Positions 9,674 through 18,448 of a stretch of 64,000 nucleotides of DNA are shown here, in pieces (within the stretch, counting starts at the first letter, position 1; the number at the start of each line of letters is the position of its first letter). The position numbers were made by a program, and so were the translations under genes. Below the pieces are notes generated by a model. That model was given only the letters and a program-made list of their open reading frames with translations, searched no databases and had not been told where the DNA came from. Source of the DNA: Bordetella genomosp. 13 (GTDB taxonomy: Bacteria > Pseudomonadota > Gammaproteobacteria > Burkholderiales > Burkholderiaceae_B); the NCBI RefSeq assembly GCF_002119665.1, contig NZ_CP021111.1, positions 1,426,001-1,490,000 on the forward strand, given 5' to 3'.

Positions 9674-10372
9674 ATGATCACGCTTCGACGCGCTGCCGAT
9701 CGCGGCCACGCCAACCACGGCTGGCTCGATACCCATCACACTTTCTCGTTTGCCAACTACTACGATCCCGAGCACATGGGCTTCGGTCCGCTGCGCGTGA
9801 TCAACGATGACCGTATCGGCGCGGGCCGCGGCTTCGGCACGCATGGCCATCGCGACATGGAGATCATCACGTATGTGCTGGAAGGCGCCGTGGCGCACAA
9901 GGACAGCATGGGCAACGGTTCCACCATCCGCCCGGGCGACGTGCAGCGCATGAGCGCGGGCCGCGGCGTGCTGCACTCGGAGTTCAATCCGCAGCCCGAC
10001 CAGCCCACGCACCTGCTGCAGATCTGGATCGAGCCCGACGTGACGGGCATCGCGCCCGAGTATGAGGAAAAGCGCTTTCCCGAAGACGAGAAGCGCGGCC
10101 GGCTGCGCCTGGTTGCTGCTCCCGACGGCGCGGACGGCGCGGTGCGCATCCACCAGGATGCCCGTCTGTACGTGGGCCTGTTCGACGGCGACGAGTCGGC
10201 GCGGCTCGAACTGGCGGAAGGCCGCAAGGCCTGGGTGCACGTGGCCCGCGGCAAGGTCACCGTGAACGGGCATGCGCTGGAGGCGGGCGACGGCCTGGCG
10301 GCGTCGCAAGAGGCCGCGCTCGACCTGTCGAAAGGACAGGGCGCCGAAGTGCTGGTCTTCGACCTGCCGTAA
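9674..10372 (+). CDS. Pirin family protein (YhaK-like bicupin)
   Basis: A 232-residue bicupin. The N-terminal cupin carries the pirin pattern GRGFGTHGHRDMEIITYVLEG and, after it, RMSAGRGVLHSEFNP, with the His/Glu residues that bind a metal in this family. The C-terminal half is the second cupin (AWVHVARGKVTVNGHAL). Some bacterial pirins show quercetin 2,3-dioxygenase activity; others have no known substrate. The start follows AAAGGAG 7 bases upstream. The gene is divergent from a LysR regulator, which probably controls it. A second, distant pirin gene follows at 10533. Confidence 0.9.
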   Translation: MITLRRAADRGHANHGWLDTHHTFSFANYYDPEHMGFGPLRVINDDRIGAGRGFGTHGHRDMEIITYVLEGAVAHKDSMGNGSTIRPGDVQRMSAGRGVLHSEFNPQPDQPTHLLQIWIEPDVTGIAPEYEEKRFPEDEKRGRLRLVAAPDGADGAVRIHQDARLYVGLFDGDESARLELAEGRKAWVHVARGKVTVNGHALEAGDGLAASQEAALDLSKGQGAEVLVFDLP

Positions 10373-10378
10373 CGGCGT

Positions 10379-10408
10379 CCGGCGGCCCGCGCGATTGCGG
10401 GCCGCCGG
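10379..10408 (+). terminator. Strong hairpin after first pirin gene
   Basis: A 12-base-pair stem, CCGGCGGCCCGC with GCGGGCCGCCGG, closes a 6-base loop (GCGATT) 6 bases after the stop codon. There is no T tract, so it is either a Rho-independent-like terminator of reduced strength or an mRNA-stabilising hairpin. Confidence 0.55.
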
Positions 10409-10532
10409 CTGGCCGTGGCATCGTTGCGCAAACGACGCCGCGGCAACCATCGCCGCATCCCGTTCCTACACAGCATTCCCTGATCCGTCGCGCAGTGCTG
10501 CGCCCCATTCTTGCGCTTACCTGGAGTCTCTC

Positions 10533-11432
10533 ATGTCCGACCTGTCCACCTCCGTCGACACCATCGTCGTCCCCCGCACCAGCGACATCGGCAATTTCGA
10601 GGTGCGCCGCGCGCTGCCCTCGGCGCAGCGCCGCACCGTCGGCCCCTTCGTGTTCCTGGACGAGATGGGTCCGGCCGTGATCCCGGCCGAGGTCGGCATC
10701 GACGTGCGCCCTCATCCGCACATCGGGCTGGAAACGGTCACCTATCTGTTCGACGGCTCGATCGTCCATCGCGACAGCGCCGGCAACACGCAGACCATTC
10801 TTCCCGGAGAGGTCAACTGGATGACGGCCGGGCGCGGCATCGTGCATTCCGAACGATCCTCGCCCGAAGCGCGTGCCGTCGACCAGCGCCTGTTCGGCCT
10901 GCAGATGTGGGTGGCGCTGCCGCACGAGCACGAGGAAACCGACCCCGGCTTCGTGCACTACGGCCGCGACGCGCAGCCGGTGGTCGAAGGCGAGGGCGTG
11001 CGGGCCCAGGTAGTGGCCGGTTCACTGTTCGGGAAGACCTCGCAGGTGCGCACCCTGTCGCCCCTGTTCTACGGCGACATCACGCTGCAGCCGGGCGCGT
11101 CGGTGGACCTGCCCGCCGAGCACGAAGAACGCGCGGCCTACCTGGCCGAGGGCAGCGTCACCATCGAAGGCATACAGCACGAACGCGGCCGCCTGCTGGT
11201 GTTCGCGCCCGGCCGGCCGGTCACCGTCACCAACACCGGCAGCACGCCGGCCCGCTTCGCGGTGGTGGGCGGCGAGCCGCTCGATGGCCCGCGCTTCCTG
11301 TGGTGGAACTTCGTGTCCAGCAGCAAGGATCGCATCGAGCAGGCCAAGCAGGAGTGGCAGCGCGACCGCTTCGGCCAGACGGTGCCGGGCGACGAGACGG
11401 AATTCATTCCGCTGCCCGAGCCGCGCGCCTGA
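10533..11432 (+). CDS. Pirin family protein
   Basis: A 299-residue pirin. The N-terminal cupin shows RRALPSAQRRTVGPFVFLDE, then HPHIGLETVTYLFDGSIVHR and WMTAGRGIVHSE, which hold the predicted metal-binding His and Glu residues. The C-terminal cupin contains LPAEHEERAAYLAEGSV. The ATG at 10533 is preceded by GGAG at a 7-base distance; the open frame extends further upstream only by chance. It differs from the shorter pirin at 9674 and is not a tandem copy. The function is unknown beyond the fold; oxidoreductase or regulatory roles are described for the family. Confidence 0.88.
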   Translation: MSDLSTSVDTIVVPRTSDIGNFEVRRALPSAQRRTVGPFVFLDEMGPAVIPAEVGIDVRPHPHIGLETVTYLFDGSIVHRDSAGNTQTILPGEVNWMTAGRGIVHSERSSPEARAVDQRLFGLQMWVALPHEHEETDPGFVHYGRDAQPVVEGEGVRAQVVAGSLFGKTSQVRTLSPLFYGDITLQPGASVDLPAEHEERAAYLAEGSVTIEGIQHERGRLLVFAPGRPVTVTNTGSTPARFAVVGGEPLDGPRFLWWNFVSSSKDRIEQAKQEWQRDRFGQTVPGDETEFIPLPEPRA

Positions 11433-11439
11433 CGCCGCA

Positions 11440-11481
11440 CAGCAGGCGTATCGCTCACGCCCCTCGGGCGTACGCCTGCTG
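11440..11481. terminator. Inverted repeat between convergent genes
   Basis: CAGCAGGCGTA (11440-11450) pairs with TACGCCTGCTG (11471-11481), 11 base pairs with a 20-base loop. It lies between the pirin stop at 11432 and the 3' end of the ABC ATPase gene, which it overlaps. It could act as a bidirectional terminator. No T tract is present. Confidence 0.45.
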
Positions 11482-12231
11482 CCGCTGCTCCGCCAGATCC
11501 TCGCGCCGCACGAAATCGCGCACGAACCCATCCGCAGGCTTGTGCAGCAGATTGTGCGGCGTGTCCCATTGCGCCAGGCGGCCTTCGGACATGATGCCGA
11601 TGCGGTCCGCGATGGCGAAGGCCTCGGCCTGGTTGTGCGTCACCAGGATGGCCGTGTGGCCCGTGGTCTTCAGGATGTCCCGCACCTCGAACGCCAGGCG
11701 TTCGCGCGTGTCCACGTCCAGGTTCGAGAACGGTTCATCGAGCAGCAGCAGGTCGGGCGAGGGCGCCAGCGCGCGCGCAAGCGCCACGCGCTGCTGCATG
11801 CCGCCGGACAGTTCGTGCGGATAGCTGTCGCCGGCGGTTCGCAGGCCCACCAGTTCCAGCATCTCGGCGATGCGCGACTCGCGCTGCGCGCGCCCCATGC
11901 GGCGCAGGCCGAAGCCCACGTTCTGCGCCACCGTCAGGTGCGGAAACAACGCATAGTCCTGGAACATCATGCCGACGCGGCGCTTTTCGGGCGCCACCTG
12001 CACCTGCGGCGACGAGATCACCGTGCCGTCCAGCAGGATGCGGCCCGCGCGTACGGGCTCGAAACCCGCGATGGCGCGCAGCGCGGTGGTCTTGCCGCAG
12101 CCCGAGGCGCCCAGCAGGCAGCCGATGTGGCCGGCGGGCAAGCCCAGACTCAGGTCGCGGACCACGAGCTTGTCGCCATGCGGCGTCTCGTAGCCCAGCA
12201 GGATATGGTCGAGTTCGAGCAGGTCGGCCAT
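11455..12231 (-). CDS. Ferric iron ABC transporter ATP-binding protein (FbpC-like)
   Basis: A 258-residue ABC ATPase energising iron(III) import at the inner membrane. Walker A is GASGCGKTT (residues 41-49), the Q-loop is in MMFQDYALFPHL, the signature is LSGGMQQR and Walker B is LLLLDEPFSNLD, followed by the switch His in ILVTHNQAEA. The protein is shorter than FbpC/PotA-type ATPases of about 350 residues because it lacks most of the C-terminal regulatory domain. The ATG at 12231 overlaps the permease stop codon by one base (TGATG), so translation is coupled. The substrate call rests on the adjacent FbpA-like protein and the Fur-like site. Confidence 0.9.
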   Translation of the reverse strand: MADLLELDHILLGYETPHGDKLVVRDLSLGLPAGHIGCLLGASGCGKTTALRAIAGFEPVRAGRILLDGTVISSPQVQVAPEKRRVGMMFQDYALFPHLTVAQNVGFGLRRMGRAQRESRIAEMLELVGLRTAGDSYPHELSGGMQQRVALARALAPSPDLLLLDEPFSNLDVDTRERLAFEVRDILKTTGHTAILVTHNQAEAFAIADRIGIMSEGRLAQWDTPHNLLHKPADGFVRDFVRREDLAEQRQQAYARGA

Positions 12232-13898
12232 CAATGTCCCATCTTCAGGTTGGTGCGCGCCAGCAGGATCACCGGCAGCAGGCCGGCGAGCACGATGGCC
12301 AGGGCCGCCACGGCGCCTTCTTCATAGGTGCCGCGCGCGGCCTCGGCGTACAGCCAGGTCGCCAGCGTGTCGAAATTCATGGGGCGCAGCAGCAGGGTGG
12401 CGGGCAGTTCCTTCATGGCGTCCACGAACACCAGCAGCGCGGCGGCCGCGATGGCGGGCCGCAGCAGCGGCAGGTGCACGCGCCGCAGCGTGCCCGCGGC
12501 GTCCTCGCCCAGCAGCCGCGAAGCCTGCTCCAGCGAGGGCGGAATGCGCGCCAGCCCGGCCTCGATGCCGCCGGCCGGCATGGCCAGGAAGCGCATCGTG
12601 TAGGCGATCACCAGCGCGGTCATCGAGCCCATCAGGACCAGGTGATTCAGCGAGAACAGATCGGCCAGGGCATGATCGATCATGGTGTAGGGCGTCAGCA
12701 GGCCGATGGCCAGCACGGTACCCGGAACCGCGTAGCCCAGGCTGGCGATGCGCAGGCACACGCGGCCAGGATTTGCGCGCGAGCTTTCGCGCAGCGTGCG
12801 GCCCGACCACGCCACGATCAGGCCGCACAGCACGGTCACCGCCGTGGCCGTGGCGGCCAGCAGCATCGTGTTGCCCAGGCCGCGCAGCAACTGGTCGGAC
12901 ACCCCGCCCACCAGATGCAGCCGCTTGGCCGTCTCGGCCACCAGGTACAGCGCGGGCGCCACGAAGCCCAGCAACACCGGAATCCAGCCCAGCGCCACCG
13001 CCAGCAGCGCCGCGGCGCCGCGCAGCCGGCGCGGCTGCATGGGCCGCATGCGCTGCGTATTGGCATAGCGCTGGCGCCGCCGTCCGTGCCGTTCCAGCAG
13101 GATCAGCGCCACCACGAGCACCAGCATGGCCAGCGCGATCTGCGCGGCCCCGGCCAGGTCGGAGCGCGTGACCCAGGTGGTGTAGATGGACACGGTGAGC
13201 GTCTGCACGCCCAGGAATTCCGAAGCGCCGATGTCGTTCAAGGTCTCGAGCAGCGCCAGGCTCACGCCCACTGCGATGGCGGGCCGCGCCATCGGCAGCG
13301 CCACGCGGAAGAACACGCCCAGCCGCCCCGCGCCCAGCGTGCGGGCAGCTTCCAGCAGGCTGGCGGCCTGCGTCATGAACATCACGCGGGTGCTGAGATA
13401 CACGTAGGGATACAGGACGAAGCCCAGCACGAAGATCGCGCCGTAGATGGAGCGCAGGTCGGGCAGGCGGAACTGCCGCGGACTGTCGTAGCCCAGCAGC
13501 GCGCGGATCGCAGTCTGCACCGGACCGATGGGATGCAGCAGGTCCAGGTACGCGAAGGCGATGATGTAGGTGGGCACCGCCAGCGGCAGCAGCAGGGCCC
13601 AGGTCAGCACGCGCCGGCTGGGGAAGTCATAGGCCGTCACCAGCCACGCGGCGCCCGTGCCCAGCAGCGTCACCACCACGCCCACGCCCAGCAGCAGCCT
13701 GGCCGTGTTGCTCAATGCCGTGGGCAGCACGTTGGCGGCCAGATGCGTCCAGTGGGCAAGATCGGCCTGCAACGCCCACCAGGCCAGCGCAGCCAGCGGC
13801 GCCAGCACGGCCAGGGCGATCAGCATGGCTGCGATCAGCCAGCCCGCGCCGCGTTCGGCTCGCGGGCGCAGCGCCCGCGGCAGCGTTTCGGTATGCAT
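12231..13898 (-). CDS. Ferric iron ABC transporter permease (FbpB-like, fused halves)
   Basis: A 555-residue integral membrane protein with two homologous halves of about six transmembrane segments each. Each half carries an EAA loop that contacts the ATPase: EAARTLGAGRLGVFFRVALP in the first half and EQASRLLGEDAAGTLRRVHL in the second. This double-length layout is typical of FbpB/AfuB permeases. The stop overlaps the ATPase start. Between its start and the upstream binding-protein gene are 136 bases with a terminator-like hairpin, which would leave less permease than binding protein. Confidence 0.9.
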   Translation of the reverse strand: MHTETLPRALRPRAERGAGWLIAAMLIALAVLAPLAALAWWALQADLAHWTHLAANVLPTALSNTARLLLGVGVVVTLLGTGAAWLVTAYDFPSRRVLTWALLLPLAVPTYIIAFAYLDLLHPIGPVQTAIRALLGYDSPRQFRLPDLRSIYGAIFVLGFVLYPYVYLSTRVMFMTQAASLLEAARTLGAGRLGVFFRVALPMARPAIAVGVSLALLETLNDIGASEFLGVQTLTVSIYTTWVTRSDLAGAAQIALAMLVLVVALILLERHGRRRQRYANTQRMRPMQPRRLRGAAALLAVALGWIPVLLGFVAPALYLVAETAKRLHLVGGVSDQLLRGLGNTMLLAATATAVTVLCGLIVAWSGRTLRESSRANPGRVCLRIASLGYAVPGTVLAIGLLTPYTMIDHALADLFSLNHLVLMGSMTALVIAYTMRFLAMPAGGIEAGLARIPPSLEQASRLLGEDAAGTLRRVHLPLLRPAIAAAALLVFVDAMKELPATLLLRPMNFDTLATWLYAEAARGTYEEGAVAALAIVLAGLLPVILLARTNLKMGH

Positions 13899-13962
13899 GC
13901 AGCGAAGAATTCAAAAAATGCCAGGGGGCGACTTTAGCCGAAGCCGCGGCCGACCCGGCCGT

Positions 13963-13989
13963 AAAAAACGCAAAGCGGCCCACGGCCGC
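13963..13989 (-). terminator. Intra-operon attenuator between fbpA-like and fbpB-like genes
   Basis: Read on the minus strand, GCGGCC, a 3-base loop and GGCCGC are followed after 6 bases by a run of six T. It lies directly downstream of the binding-protein stop codon at 14035. It fits partial termination, a common way to make excess periplasmic binding protein. Confidence 0.6.
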
Positions 13990-14034
13990 CTTGCTTGCCA
14001 CGCCGCGGGTCCGCGCCGCGCGCGGACCGTCGCG

Positions 14035-15081
14035 TCAGTTGTCGAAGCCGACCTTGTCGACCAGTTCGCTGGCCTGCTTGCGATACTTGGCGATTTCGGC
14101 CACGGGCAGCGGATCCACCTTCAGTTCGCCGAAGCTGGCCACCACCGGGTCCAGCTTCACGCCCTTGCGGATCGGGTATTCGTAGTTGGCCTGCGCGTAC
14201 AGGGTCTGCGCGGGCTCGGACACCAGGTACTCGAGCAGCTTGACCGCGTTGTCCTTGTTGGGCGCGTGCCGGGCGACCGCGGCGCCGCTGATGTTCACGT
14301 GCGTGCCGCCGCTCTTGTCGTTGGCGAACGTGGGGCGGATGACCTTGATGGCGTCGCCCCACTTGCGCGCGTCGGTGCCCGGCTCGGCGTTCTTCATGTG
14401 GCCCACGTAGTAGGCGTTGGCCAGGCCGATGTCGCAGATGCCGCCCAGGATGTCGCGCGCCACGTCGCGGTCGCCGCCCGTGGCCTTGCGGGCCAGGTTG
14501 GCCTTCACGCCGCGCAGCCACTTCTCGGTGGCCTCGGCGCCGTCGTGCGCGATCATGGCCGCCACCATGGCGGTGTTGTACGGGTGCTGGCCGGAGCGGA
14601 TGCAGACCTTGCCCTTGTACTTCGGATCGGCCAGATCTTCGTAGCGGAAGCTGGTAAGCGGCAGGTCTTTCTCGGCGTACAGCACGCGGTCGCGCAGCGA
14701 CAGCGCGTACCAGCTGCCGTCGGCGCCGCGCAGGTTGGACGGCAATACCGAATCCAGCGTCTGCGATTTGATCGGCTGCGTGATGCCGCCGTCGACCAGG
14801 TCGATCAGATTGCCGATGTCCACCGTCATCAGCACGTCGGCGGGCGACTTGTCGCCCTCGGCCTTCACGCGCTCGAGCAGGCCGTCCTTGACGAACACGG
14901 TGTTGACCTTGATGCCGCTTTCCTTGGTGAAGGCGTCCAGCAGCGGCTGGATCAGCTTGGGTTCGCGCGTGGTGTACAGGCTGACTTCGCCGTCGGCGGC
15001 CTGGACGGGCATCGACAGGGCGGCCGCGCCGGCCAGGGCCAGCACGCGCAGCAGTGACAGGGGAGTGCGCTGGAAGGACAT
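14035..15081 (-). CDS. Periplasmic ferric iron-binding protein (FbpA-like)
   Basis: A 348-residue solute-binding protein. Residues 1-28 form a signal peptide (LLRVLALAGAAALSMPVQA, then ADGEV). The mature start VSLYTTREPKLIQPLL is typical of ferric-binding proteins. Near residue 220, LANAYYVGHMK holds the paired tyrosines that coordinate Fe(III) in FbpA. ATG at 15081 has GGAGTT 3 bases upstream. A Fur-like site 50 bases upstream of the start implies iron repression. It is first in the operon with the permease and ATPase. Confidence 0.92.
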   Translation of the reverse strand: MSFQRTPLSLLRVLALAGAAALSMPVQAADGEVSLYTTREPKLIQPLLDAFTKESGIKVNTVFVKDGLLERVKAEGDKSPADVLMTVDIGNLIDLVDGGITQPIKSQTLDSVLPSNLRGADGSWYALSLRDRVLYAEKDLPLTSFRYEDLADPKYKGKVCIRSGQHPYNTAMVAAMIAHDGAEATEKWLRGVKANLARKATGGDRDVARDILGGICDIGLANAYYVGHMKNAEPGTDARKWGDAIKVIRPTFANDKSGGTHVNISGAAVARHAPNKDNAVKLLEYLVSEPAQTLYAQANYEYPIRKGVKLDPVVASFGELKVDPLPVAEIAKYRKQASELVDKVGFDN

Positions 15082-15384
15082 GGGAACTCCGATAGGACGG
15101 CATGGCCGCGCTCGCTCGCGCCATGCTAACGAAAATGATTATCAACACCTCGAGAAGGGCGACGATAACAGGAAGCGCGGGGGCGTTCAACTACGTGAAA
15201 GCCGAGGTTTTTCGGAGCGCCTAGGGGGCCATTAATCGCCTGTGGAATAAGGGTATAACGGAAAGATGAGAGCGATTCTCGAATGGATCGGGTAAACTCG
15301 AGAGATCCCAGGCCCGCGCGCTGCTTTTTCTGTCGCGCCTTCCGGCCATCCGGCGCGCCCGCGCCGCAATCTTTCATACCGACA
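15082..15384. other. Divergent intergenic region fbpA-like / fpr
   Basis: About 300 bases without a gene. The region holds the Fur-like site on the fbpA side. On the fpr side there is a possible -10 box TATAAC at about 15254, and a dyad GAGAGCGATTCTC near 15269 just upstream of fpr. No small open frame in it looks protein-like. Confidence 0.5.
15131..15149 (-). promoter_or_regulatory. Fur box candidate
   Basis: GAAAATGATTATCAACACC matches the 19-base Fur consensus at 14 of 19 positions, best in the core AATGATTATCA. It lies 50 bases upstream of the FbpA-like start codon, where promoter overlap is expected. Confidence 0.65.
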
Positions 15385-16161
15385 ATGGCAGCTTTCAATA
15401 CCGAGCGCGTGCTCACCGTGCGCCACTGGAACGACACCCTGTTCTCCTTCACCACCACGCGCGATGCCGCGCTGCGCTTCCACAACGGTCATTTCGTCAT
15501 GATCGGCCTGGAGGTCGAGGGCAAGCCTCTCATGCGCGCCTACAGCATCGCCAGCGCCAACTACGAAGAGAATCTCGAATTCCTCAGCATCAAGGTGCAG
15601 GACGGCCCGCTCACCTCGCGGCTGCAGCACCTGAAGGAAGGCGACACCATCCTGGTCAGCCGCAAGCCGGTGGGCACGCTGGTGGCCGACGACCTCAAAC
15701 CGGGCAAACACCTGTACCTGTTCGGCACGGGCACCGGCCTGGCGCCCTTCATGAGCATCATCAAAGACCCCGACGTCTACGAGCGCTACGAGAAGGTCGT
15801 GCTGGTGCACGGCGTACGCTGGGTCAGCGAACTGGCCTACGCCGACTTCATCGAGAACGAACTGCCGAACAACGAGTTCTTCGGCAACGTGGTGCGCGAG
15901 AAGCTGGTGTATTACCCCACGGTCACGCGCGAGCCCTTCCGCAACCAGGGCCGCATCACGCAGCTCATCGAAAACGGCAAGCTGTGCTCGGACGTGGGCC
16001 TGCCCCCGCTGGATCCGGCCGTCGACCGCGCCATGATCTGCGGCAGCCCGCACATGCTGGCCGACATCCGTGCGCTGCTGGATGCCCGCGGCTTCCAGGT
16101 GTCCCCGGGCGTGGGCGAGCCGGGCGACTACGTGTTCGAGCGGGCCTTCGTCGAGAAGTAA
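15385..16161 (+). CDS. fpr: Ferredoxin--NADP(+) reductase
   Basis: A 258-residue flavoprotein that exchanges electrons between NADPH and ferredoxin/flavodoxin in the cytoplasm. The FAD-binding barrel shows RAYSIASANYEE (residues 52-63), and the NADP domain has LFGTGTGLAPFMSI and, later, MICGSPHMLADI. The C-terminus VFERAFVEK matches the bacterial class whose last residues contact the flavin. I placed the start at ATG 15385, which gives the usual length of about 258; the frame extends 34 codons upstream without homology. It is divergent from the iron-uptake operon, and a 9-bp terminator hairpin follows. Confidence 0.95.
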   Translation: MAAFNTERVLTVRHWNDTLFSFTTTRDAALRFHNGHFVMIGLEVEGKPLMRAYSIASANYEENLEFLSIKVQDGPLTSRLQHLKEGDTILVSRKPVGTLVADDLKPGKHLYLFGTGTGLAPFMSIIKDPDVYERYEKVVLVHGVRWVSELAYADFIENELPNNEFFGNVVREKLVYYPTVTREPFRNQGRITQLIENGKLCSDVGLPPLDPAVDRAMICGSPHMLADIRALLDARGFQVSPGVGEPGDYVFERAFVEK

Positions 16162-16172
16162 ATCGCCGGACC

Positions 16173-16202
16173 AGCGGCTGCGATGGGTATGCAGCCGCTT
16201 TT
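16173..16202 (+). terminator. Rho-independent terminator of fpr
   Basis: AGCGGCTGC and GCAGCCGCT form a 9-bp stem with a 9-base loop, followed by TTTT, 11 bases after the fpr stop codon. Confidence 0.8.
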
Positions 16203-16246
16203 GGCAGCGTAACGCCGCGCGCCTGATTCTCGCGCAGTGTCATCGC

Positions 16247-16274
16247 ATCGTGGCCGCCCTTGGGCGGCCACGAT
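16247..16274. terminator. Bidirectional terminator between convergent genes
   Basis: ATCGTGGCCGCCC and GGGCGGCCACGAT form a perfect 13-bp stem with a 2-base spacer, immediately downstream of the stop of the minus-strand hydrolase at 16279. Confidence 0.7.
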
Positions 16275-16278
16275 CGTT

Positions 16279-18393
16279 TCAGGGCATCGTGCCCTGCAGC
16301 ACATTCGACGCCCGCGCCGCCGCTATCGCGCGGTCGGCATCCTCGCGTAACAGGAAGCGCTGCTGCACCAGCGTTTCGGCGCGTGCCTCGATGGCCCTTA
16401 CATACCCGGCATGGTCGCCGTAGCGTTCCTCCAGCGACGGACGTTCATCGCCAGCCGACAGCCGCTGCGCCTCTGTGGTGTGGAAGGGCAGGAAGCTGCC
16501 CGACAGGCCCAGCAGGTCGGTCCACGGCCCCGGCGGGGTGTAGTTGTAGCCCAGGCTGGTGCCCGTGGGCGCCATGGCATTCACGCTGCGGATGCCCGCG
16601 ATGTCCATGCCGTCCGCATCCGGCTTGGGCACCAGGATGGCGTAGTCGCGGCCGGCGTAGTCGGGCGGCAGCCGGCTGGCAATGCCGGACTCGTCTTCAT
16701 GTACGAAATCCGGGCCGAAGTCCAGCAGCGGGTAGCTGTTGTACAGGCCCAGGTACTCGAAGGCCGGCAGCGCCGCGCCCCCTTGCCAGTTCAGGCCCTG
16801 CATGGCGGGATAGCGCAGCGTGTCCGCGCGCACCAGCGTGCCGTCGTCCAGGCGCGGCGTGCGGCTGTCGGGCGGCAGGCGGTCCTGCGCCACCCACTCT
16901 TCCAACGCCACCCATAGCGCACGGAATGTGGCGCCGAACGTTGCCTCGGTGCCCACCGGATAGCGGCCCTGCGCGGGCGCGTAGGCGGGCGTGCCGTCGC
17001 CGTGCTGCGTACCGGCGTAGTAGTAGATGCGCGCATTGTCCGGCTGCCGCAGGTCCTGCAGCCCGAACGCATCGGTCAGCACGGGCGAGCCCTGCAGCAC
17101 CCAGAACTCGGTGCCGCTCAGGCCCAGGAAGAACTTCGGGCAGGTATCGGTGCGCGAGCAGCGCGTCATCACGCCGCTCTGCCGGCCGGTCAGCGCGTCC
17201 ACATAGTCGGGCGCCAGCGCGCGCGGCGCCGTCTGGCCGAAGGCCGTGTGGTCGGTGCGCAGCCCGCCGCCGCCGCCGGGCACCGCGAAGCGGGTGTTCA
17301 GGTTCGTCTGCCGCGCCGCCACGTGGGCGTACAGGCCGTCGAACACCTTGCGTCCGGCCAGGTCTGCATTGAAGCCCAGGTGCAGGAAGGTCTTCATGAA
17401 GTTGCCGCTTTGCGAGGTGCCTTGTCCCAGCGCGTGCCGGATGCGGCCGGCAACCGGATTCGGCTGTCCATCGGCGTCCTGCTGTCCATGGCGCAGGAAC
17501 GAGACGGTGTCGCGCAGCGCGGCCAGCCCCACGCCCATCACCTTCGGGTCCTTGGCCACGTAGGTCAGCTCGTACAGATACGTCGGATCGAAGCCTCCCT
17601 GCAGGCAGACGGTGGCCGGGTCCGGTGTGCCGGGGAAGGGATTCGATCCCGTGTCGCACGTCGCGAACTTCCATCGCGCGGCGGGGATGGGCTCGCGGGG
17701 ATCGGTCTCGCGCAGCCGGCGCGTCAGCTGATAGCCGGGCTGCGTGTTGTCCAGGCTGACGGGCGCATACGGAATCATGGTGCCGTTGAACACGCCGCCC
17801 GGCAGCGTCAGCTGCGGCGTCGCGGTGCGCGCGATCAGTTCGGCGCGATAGGGCCCGGTGATGTCGCCGCCATCGGCCGCCCGCGCCACGGGCACTTGCA
17901 GCGTGAGCCGTTGCGGAGAGCTCTTGGGCACGTCGCCCTGCCACGCCGAGTACAGCACGCTGTAGCCGCGCCGCAGCAGCAGCGGTTCGGGCTTGCCGGC
18001 CACCTGCGTCAGCAGGTTGCCGCGGTTCGGCGCGTCGTAGCGCAGGATGCCGTTGCCGTCGGCCGCATTGCGCGGCCGGAACAGCACGAAGTCCGACACG
18101 TACTCGACCATGCCCGCGTCGTTGCGCGGCTGGGCCAGCTGGATGTCGGTGATGATGGCATTGGCGGGCGCGGCCGGGTCCACCTCGCCGCGGATGCGGC
18201 CGGTCAGCTTCTCGTATTCGGGCGCGCCATCGGCCGCGGGCACGCTCTCGACGGAATCGACGCTCATCCATATCCGCGGCGTGCTGGCCGTGGGCGGCGG
18301 CGGGTCGGGCTCATGCGAGTCGTCGTCCGATCCGCCCGAATTGCAGGCGGCCAGCAGCAGCGCCAGCATGGGCAAGGCATATCGTGCTTTCAT
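16279..18393 (-). CDS. Large alpha/beta-hydrolase-domain lipoprotein (Abhydrolase_10-like)
   Basis: A 704-residue exported protein. The N-terminus MKARYALPMLALLLAAC is a lipoprotein signal with Cys as the lipidated residue, then a Ser/Asp/Pro linker. The body contains GQGTSQSGNFMKTFLHLGFN (about residue 335), a plausible nucleophile elbow with serine in the GTSQSG context, and conserved-looking blocks such as FDGLYAHVAARQTNLN and YYAGTQHGD. I associate these with the poorly characterised alpha/beta-hydrolase domain family PF20091. ATG 18393 has GGAGGAGAC directly upstream. It is last in a leftward cluster after a tannase-type esterase lipoprotein, so it probably acts on related extracellular esters. 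The substrate is unknown. Confidence 0.75.
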   Translation of the reverse strand: MKARYALPMLALLLAACNSGGSDDDSHEPDPPPPTASTPRIWMSVDSVESVPAADGAPEYEKLTGRIRGEVDPAAPANAIITDIQLAQPRNDAGMVEYVSDFVLFRPRNAADGNGILRYDAPNRGNLLTQVAGKPEPLLLRRGYSVLYSAWQGDVPKSSPQRLTLQVPVARAADGGDITGPYRAELIARTATPQLTLPGGVFNGTMIPYAPVSLDNTQPGYQLTRRLRETDPREPIPAARWKFATCDTGSNPFPGTPDPATVCLQGGFDPTYLYELTYVAKDPKVMGVGLAALRDTVSFLRHGQQDADGQPNPVAGRIRHALGQGTSQSGNFMKTFLHLGFNADLAGRKVFDGLYAHVAARQTNLNTRFAVPGGGGGLRTDHTAFGQTAPRALAPDYVDALTGRQSGVMTRCSRTDTCPKFFLGLSGTEFWVLQGSPVLTDAFGLQDLRQPDNARIYYYAGTQHGDGTPAYAPAQGRYPVGTEATFGATFRALWVALEEWVAQDRLPPDSRTPRLDDGTLVRADTLRYPAMQGLNWQGGAALPAFEYLGLYNSYPLLDFGPDFVHEDESGIASRLPPDYAGRDYAILVPKPDADGMDIAGIRSVNAMAPTGTSLGYNYTPPGPWTDLLGLSGSFLPFHTTEAQRLSAGDERPSLEERYGDHAGYVRAIEARAETLVQQRFLLREDADRAIAAARASNVLQGTMP

Positions 18394-18448
18394 GTCTCCT
18401 CCAGCGTGGTCGTGCCGGGCCGGCGCGCGCCGGCCCGGCGGTCTTGGG

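Noticed and set aside
12234-13937. Plus-strand frame of 567 codons opposite the iron permease
   Set aside because: Gln/His/Arg-rich antisense frame of a membrane-protein gene with clear EAA motifs.
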